A stretch of 64,000 nt of DNA, from NCBI RefSeq assembly GCF_000166135.1, contig NC_014666.1:4216001-4280000 (forward strand). The letters are read 5' to 3'. The notes beneath the pieces are model-generated. The model did no database searches. It had not been told where the DNA came from and was given only the letters and a program-made list of their open reading frames with translations. The position numbers were made by a program, and so were the translations under genes. This DNA is from Pseudofrankia inefficax. Its GTDB lineage: Bacteria > Actinomycetota > Actinomycetes > Frankiales > Frankiaceae. Positions 60,640-64,000 of the stretch are shown piece after piece. Numbering within the stretch: position 1 is the stretch's first letter; every line of letters begins with the position of its first letter.

Positions 60640-61443
60640 TCAGGCCGGTCGGCGGCCCCAGGCGATGGCCGTCGCGAACGCGAGATCGAAGAACGCCGGA
60701 TCCGCCAGCAGTTCCAGCGCCTGGTCCAGCGTGTCGTCCGAGGCGAGGTCGAACTCCCGGATGCGCGCACGCAGCCGGGTCAGGGTCAGTGTCCAGCACA
60801 GAGCCGAGGCGTTGGCGCCTCCGGTGGCCGGGAGGTGGGCGGTCGTCCCGACGCCGACGAGGTTCCGGTCAGCCAGCGGGCCTGGGAAGCGCCGCGCCCA
60901 GGTCGAGTCGGTGCCGATGGTCTTCGCCAGGACCTGGCCGATCGCGTGCATTGCCTGGCCGAACGGAGGGTGCGGGGACGAGTCGAGCGGGAAGTTGGCG
61001 ATCGACTCGATCACGATCGTGCCGCCCGGCCGAAGCCAGGTGACCAGGCGGTCCAGGACCTTGTCGCGCTCGGGGAGATGCTCCAGGACGAAGCGGGCAT
61101 GGATGAGGTCGAACGGCGCCCCGTCCGGTGGCGGATCCCGGGTGATGTCGTGCCGCAGGACCGTCAGGCACTCGGCGGTCAGCCCGGTCAGGTGACCGGT
61201 GTCGATGTCGGTCGCGACGACCTGGCCCGTGGCGGCGACCCGGCCGGCGAGCCAGGCCGCGATCGACCCGCCGCCGGCACCGACCTCCAGGCACCGCCAG
61301 CCCGCGGCGACGCCCAGCTCGTCCAGGACCCGGATGGTCGTCGGGTCGCAGACCGTGGCCATGGCCGCGAGCCGGGCCCGTTCGGCCGCCTCCGGGCCCC
61401 CGAGCACGTCGTCCGCATATCGGAGCTTCCGCTGGCTGGACAC
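60640..61443 (-). CDS. SAM-dependent methyltransferase
   Basis: A 267-residue class I methyltransferase with Methyltransf_25/ubiE-like motifs: CLEVGAGGGSIAAWLAGRV (motif I), VVATDIDTGHL (acidic loop), FDLIHARFVLEHLP and WLRPGGTIVIESI. It resembles actinobacterial natural-product methyltransferases. GTG 61443 lies 24 bp after the end of the monooxygenase gene, so it may be a late gene of that operon, or independent. Target unknown. Confidence 0.85.
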   Translation of the reverse strand: MSSQRKLRYADDVLGGPEAAERARLAAMATVCDPTTIRVLDELGVAAGWRCLEVGAGGGSIAAWLAGRVAATGQVVATDIDTGHLTGLTAECLTVLRHDITRDPPPDGAPFDLIHARFVLEHLPERDKVLDRLVTWLRPGGTIVIESIANFPLDSSPHPPFGQAMHAIGQVLAKTIGTDSTWARRFPGPLADRNLVGVGTTAHLPATGGANASALCWTLTLTRLRARIREFDLASDDTLDQALELLADPAFFDLAFATAIAWGRRPA

Positions 61444-61467
61444 CGTTCAGACCCTAGCGTTTCAACA

Positions 61468-62790
61468 TCACTTCGCGTACTGGTTGGCCGGGTGGGGGAG
61501 GCCGAGATGGTGGCGCAGGGTGTTTCCGGTGTATTCGGAGCGGAAGAGCCCGCGCCGGCGCAGTTCGGGGGTGACGTGCTCGACGAAGGCTTCCAGCCCG
61601 GACGGGAAGACGTCGAAGTTGAGGTTGAAGCCGTCGGCGGCCCGGCTGCGGAACCAGTGCTCGATGCTGTCGACGATCTGCTCCGGCGAGCCGACCACCT
61701 GGCGGTGGCCACCGCCGTTGCTGAGCAGGAGCTCGCGGACGGTGTAGCCGCGGTCGCGGGCGAGGTTCACCGTGGCCTCGAAGAAGCCCCGGGAACCGGC
61801 GAACTGGCCGACGTCGGCGAGCAGGTCGTAGGGAAGCTCGCGGTCGAGGTGGACGTCGGCGGGGTCGAGGCCCAGCTGCGCGGCCAGCCGGGGCAGCTCC
61901 AGGTCATACGGGAACAGTGCGTCCAGCTCGGCCTTGCGGGCGAACGCCTCCGCCTCGGTGGAGCCGATGATCGGGAACAGCCCGGGAAGAATGACCAATG
62001 CGGCCGGCTCGCGCCCGAAAAGCCGGGCCCGGTGCTTCAGGTCCGCGTAGAAGTCGACGGCTTCCCGATGGGTGGTCTGCGCGGTGAAGACCACGTCGGC
62101 GATCCGGGCCGCGAAGCGTTTCCCGGTCTCGGACGACCCCGCCTGGACCAGCACCGGGCGGCCCTGTGGCGAGCGCGGCACGTTGAGCGGGCCGCGCACG
62201 GAGAAATGCTCTCCCTCGTGGTGGATCGGGCGTAGCCGGGCCGCGTCGGCGAACACGTCGGCCTCCTGATCGGCGATGATCGCGTCGTCGTCCCAGCTGT
62301 CCCAGAGCTTGGTCAGGACGTCGACGAACTCCTCCGCCCGGTCGTAGCGGGCCTCGTGGTCGGGCACCTCGTGGACGCCGAAGTTCGCGGCGGCGCGCGG
62401 CGAGTAGGAGGTGACGACGTTGAGCGCGGCACGGCCCCGGCTGAGGTGGTCCAGTGAGGAGAACCGGCGGGCCAGGTTGAACGGGTCGTTGAACGTCGTC
62501 GACGCGGTGCCGATGAGGCCGACGTGCTCGGTGGTCCGGGCGAGCGCGGCGAGCAGGACCGTCGGCTCCAGGGCCTGCCACGGCTTCTCGGCCGGTTCGG
62601 AGATCAGCGCGACGCCGTCGGAGAGGAAGACCGCGTCGAACGTGCCCTGCTCGGCCAGCCGGGCTATCTCCGTGAAGTAGTCGATGTCGAGAAACGACCG
62701 GGGATCGTCCTGGAACCGCCAGGCGCCCGGGTGCTTGCCGGCGTCGAGGATGTTGACGTTGAGGTGCAGCTCGCGGTCGTCGGAGGTCAT
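61468..62790 (-). CDS. FMN-dependent monooxygenase, NtaA/SnaA/DszA family
   Basis: A 440-residue two-component flavin monooxygenase: LHLNVNILDAGKHPGAWRF start, FDAVFLSDGVAL, LDHLSRGRAALNVVTSYSPRAAANFG and GSSETGKRFAARIAD are hallmarks of the NtaA/DszA branch. Such enzymes oxidise C-N or C-S bonds (nitrilotriacetate, dibenzothiophene, sulfonates). ATG 62790 overlaps the stop of the ABC ATPase as TGATG; a GTG at 62793 is possible. The linkage with a sulfonate/nitrate-type importer indicates uptake and cleavage of an organosulfur or organonitrogen compound. The reductase partner is not seen here. Confidence 0.9.
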   Translation of the reverse strand: MTSDDRELHLNVNILDAGKHPGAWRFQDDPRSFLDIDYFTEIARLAEQGTFDAVFLSDGVALISEPAEKPWQALEPTVLLAALARTTEHVGLIGTASTTFNDPFNLARRFSSLDHLSRGRAALNVVTSYSPRAAANFGVHEVPDHEARYDRAEEFVDVLTKLWDSWDDDAIIADQEADVFADAARLRPIHHEGEHFSVRGPLNVPRSPQGRPVLVQAGSSETGKRFAARIADVVFTAQTTHREAVDFYADLKHRARLFGREPAALVILPGLFPIIGSTEAEAFARKAELDALFPYDLELPRLAAQLGLDPADVHLDRELPYDLLADVGQFAGSRGFFEATVNLARDRGYTVRELLLSNGGGHRQVVGSPEQIVDSIEHWFRSRAADGFNLNFDVFPSGLEAFVEHVTPELRRRGLFRSEYTGNTLRHHLGLPHPANQYAK

Positions 62791-63548
62791 CACCGGCTCG
62801 TTTCGTCGGTCGGGGAGTCGGGCCCGGTGCTGACGCCGATCTCGGTCAGCAGCGTCCGGCGCAGGTCCTCGAAGGCGGCGCCGCCGCGGGAGCGCGGCCG
62901 GGGGATGTCGACGGGACGGTCGAGGCTCTTGTGGCCCGCCTTGAGCACGGCGACGCGGTCGGCGAGCAGGATCGCCTCGTCGATGTCGTGCGTGACGAGC
63001 AGGACCGACGGGTTGTGCCGGGCGCAGAGCTGGGCGACCAGGCTGTGCATCCGGATCCTCGTCAGCGCGTCGAGGGCGGCGAACGGCTCGTCGAGCAGCA
63101 GCAGCTTGGGCTCCCGCACCAGCGCCCTGGCCAGCGCGACCCGCTGGGCCTCGCCGCCGGACAGGGTGCGCGGCCAGTCGTCGGCGTGGTCGGCCAGGCC
63201 CACCTCGGCCAGGGCGTCGTTCGCCGCGGCGCGTGACGCGAGCGCCTTGGGCCGGCCGAGGACGACGTTCTTCCAGACCGGCATCGACGGAATGAGGCGG
63301 GGCTCCTGGAAGACCACCGAGCAGGCCGCCGGGACGTGGATGGTGCCGTCGTCGACCGTCTCCAGCTCGCAGAGGATCTTCAGCAGGGTGCTCTTGCCGC
63401 TGCCGGACGCGCCGAGCAGGGCGACGAACTCGCCGGGAGCGATGTCGAGGTCGAAATCGGTGAGAACCCGCTTGTCCCCGAACGACTTCGCCGCGCCCCG
63501 GATATGGACGGAATGGGTGGTCGGCGGCGCCTCGACTGTCGTCGTCAC
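62790..63548 (-). CDS. ABC importer ATPase, SsuB/TauB type
   Basis: A 252-residue ATPase of the nitrate/sulfonate/taurine importer family. Walker A LLGASGSGKSTLLKIL, Q-loop FQEPRLIP, signature LSGGEAQRVALARAL, Walker B LLLLDEPFAALDALTR and the H-loop VTHDIDEAIL are intact. GTG 63548 overlaps the permease stop (GTGA). It would energise the partial permease encoded at the right edge. A binding protein gene is expected beyond the window. Confidence 0.92.
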   Translation of the reverse strand: MTTTVEAPPTTHSVHIRGAAKSFGDKRVLTDFDLDIAPGEFVALLGASGSGKSTLLKILCELETVDDGTIHVPAACSVVFQEPRLIPSMPVWKNVVLGRPKALASRAAANDALAEVGLADHADDWPRTLSGGEAQRVALARALVREPKLLLLDEPFAALDALTRIRMHSLVAQLCARHNPSVLLVTHDIDEAILLADRVAVLKAGHKSLDRPVDIPRPRSRGGAAFEDLRRTLLTEIGVSTGPDSPTDETSR

Positions 63549-64000
63549 GCGCTCACCACCGTGGCTCGCCATGGCAGCAGCACTCTCTCCAGGATGCGGA
63601 CGAAAAGGTCGATGAGCAGCCCGAGCACCGTGTAGACGAGGAGCAGGGCGAGAATGATGTCGTTGCGGAAGGCGTCCTGCGCGTTCCCGACCAGGTAGCC
63701 GAGACCGGAGTCGGCGTTGATCTGCTCGGCGGCGATGAGGGCGAGAATGGAGACGCCCATCGAGTACCGGAGCCCGACGAGTATTCCGGGCATCGCGTTC
63801 GGAATGATAATCCGCCGGGTCAGCGCGAAACCGCGGACACCGAAGACGCGGGCCGCCTCGATCAGCTTCGGGTCGATCGCCCGGACGGCGGCATAGGTGT
63901 TCAGGTAGATCGGGAACGTGCACGCGAACGCGATCAGCACCGTCTTCGCCGTCTCGCCGATGCCGAACCACACGACGACGAGCGGCGTGATGGCCAGGAA
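63545..64000 (-). CDS. ABC importer permease, SsuC/TauC type (N-terminus outside window)
   Basis: The last ~151 residues of a binding-protein-dependent transport permease. The reading frame stays open to base 64000. The EAA loop is clear: EAARVFGVRGFALTRRIIIPNAMPGI, and hydrophobic segments follow (VGLRYSMGVSILALIAAEQI, IILALLLVYTVLGLLIDLFV). Pairs with the ATPase at 62790-63548 and matches the sulfonate/nitrate permease subfamily. The missing part lies to the right on the same strand. Confidence 0.9.
   Translation of the reverse strand, partial: FLAITPLVVVWFGIGETAKTVLIAFACTFPIYLNTYAAVRAIDPKLIEAARVFGVRGFALTRRIIIPNAMPGILVGLRYSMGVSILALIAAEQINADSGLGYLVGNAQDAFRNDIILALLLVYTVLGLLIDLFVRILERVLLPWRATVVSA

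Overview
High-GC actinobacterial DNA. GC looks well above 70 percent, codons end in G or C, TTA codons are rare, and there is a DUF2993/LmeA-type lipid-binding protein plus many LacI and TetR regulators. The style suggests a Frankia-like soil or plant-associated actinomycete, but the species cannot be fixed from this window. No rRNA, tRNA, transposase, integrase or CRISPR array was found.

Most of the window (about 1-50 kb) reads as a catabolic island for complex plant glycosides. Glycan-cleaving enzymes are GH3 (683-2962, 7084-9546), GH1 (4301-5521), GH43 (23427-24881), GH78 rhamnosidases (31236-33740, 45143-47731), GH2 beta-galactosidase (34444-37506) and esterases (9665-10633, 24983-25939). 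Sugar-processing genes are galT-galK (37503-39907) and, further right, araA-araB-araD (55236-59264). Three lipoprotein-type or partial solute-binding proteins (1-581, 10698-11924, 16789-18096) probably capture the substrate, yet no cognate permease is present. Aglycone-type chemistry is represented by two Rieske oxygenases each paired with a small partner, two PhyH dioxygenases, a TauD-type dioxygenase, an alpha-methylacyl-CoA racemase-like protein, dihydrodiol-dehydrogenase-like Gfo/Idh proteins, luciferase-like monooxygenases and an amidohydrolase.

Regulation is unusually readable. A 14-bp palindrome, ideal form CTAGCGCGCGCTAG, occurs 17 times, always near island promoters and usually in pairs 40-46 bp apart. 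It also lies beside two paralogous LacI genes (3133-4134, 5735-6742), which are the likely repressors. A second circuit is a TetR gene (26085-26672) with a twin-palindrome promoter copied almost exactly in front of the 40400-45042 oxygenase operon. A third is a MarR gene (15907-16374) whose CATCAA-N16-TTGATG element recurs upstream of a PhyH/ABC-exporter pair at 47995-50994, linking two sets of exporters 32 kb apart. A fourth is a LacI-type regulator of araABD with its own TGTTAGCGCTAACA operator.

From about 51 kb the content becomes more general: an XRE regulator and aldo/keto reductase, two methyltransferases, a DUF2993 protein, the arabinose operon, and at the right edge a nitrate/sulfonate-type ABC importer with an FMN monooxygenase that runs off the window. 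My working model, an inference, is a saponin-like or other rhamno/arabino/galacto/gluco-decorated plant glycoside degradation system: bind, strip sugars and acyl groups, oxidise the aglycone, export toxic intermediates.
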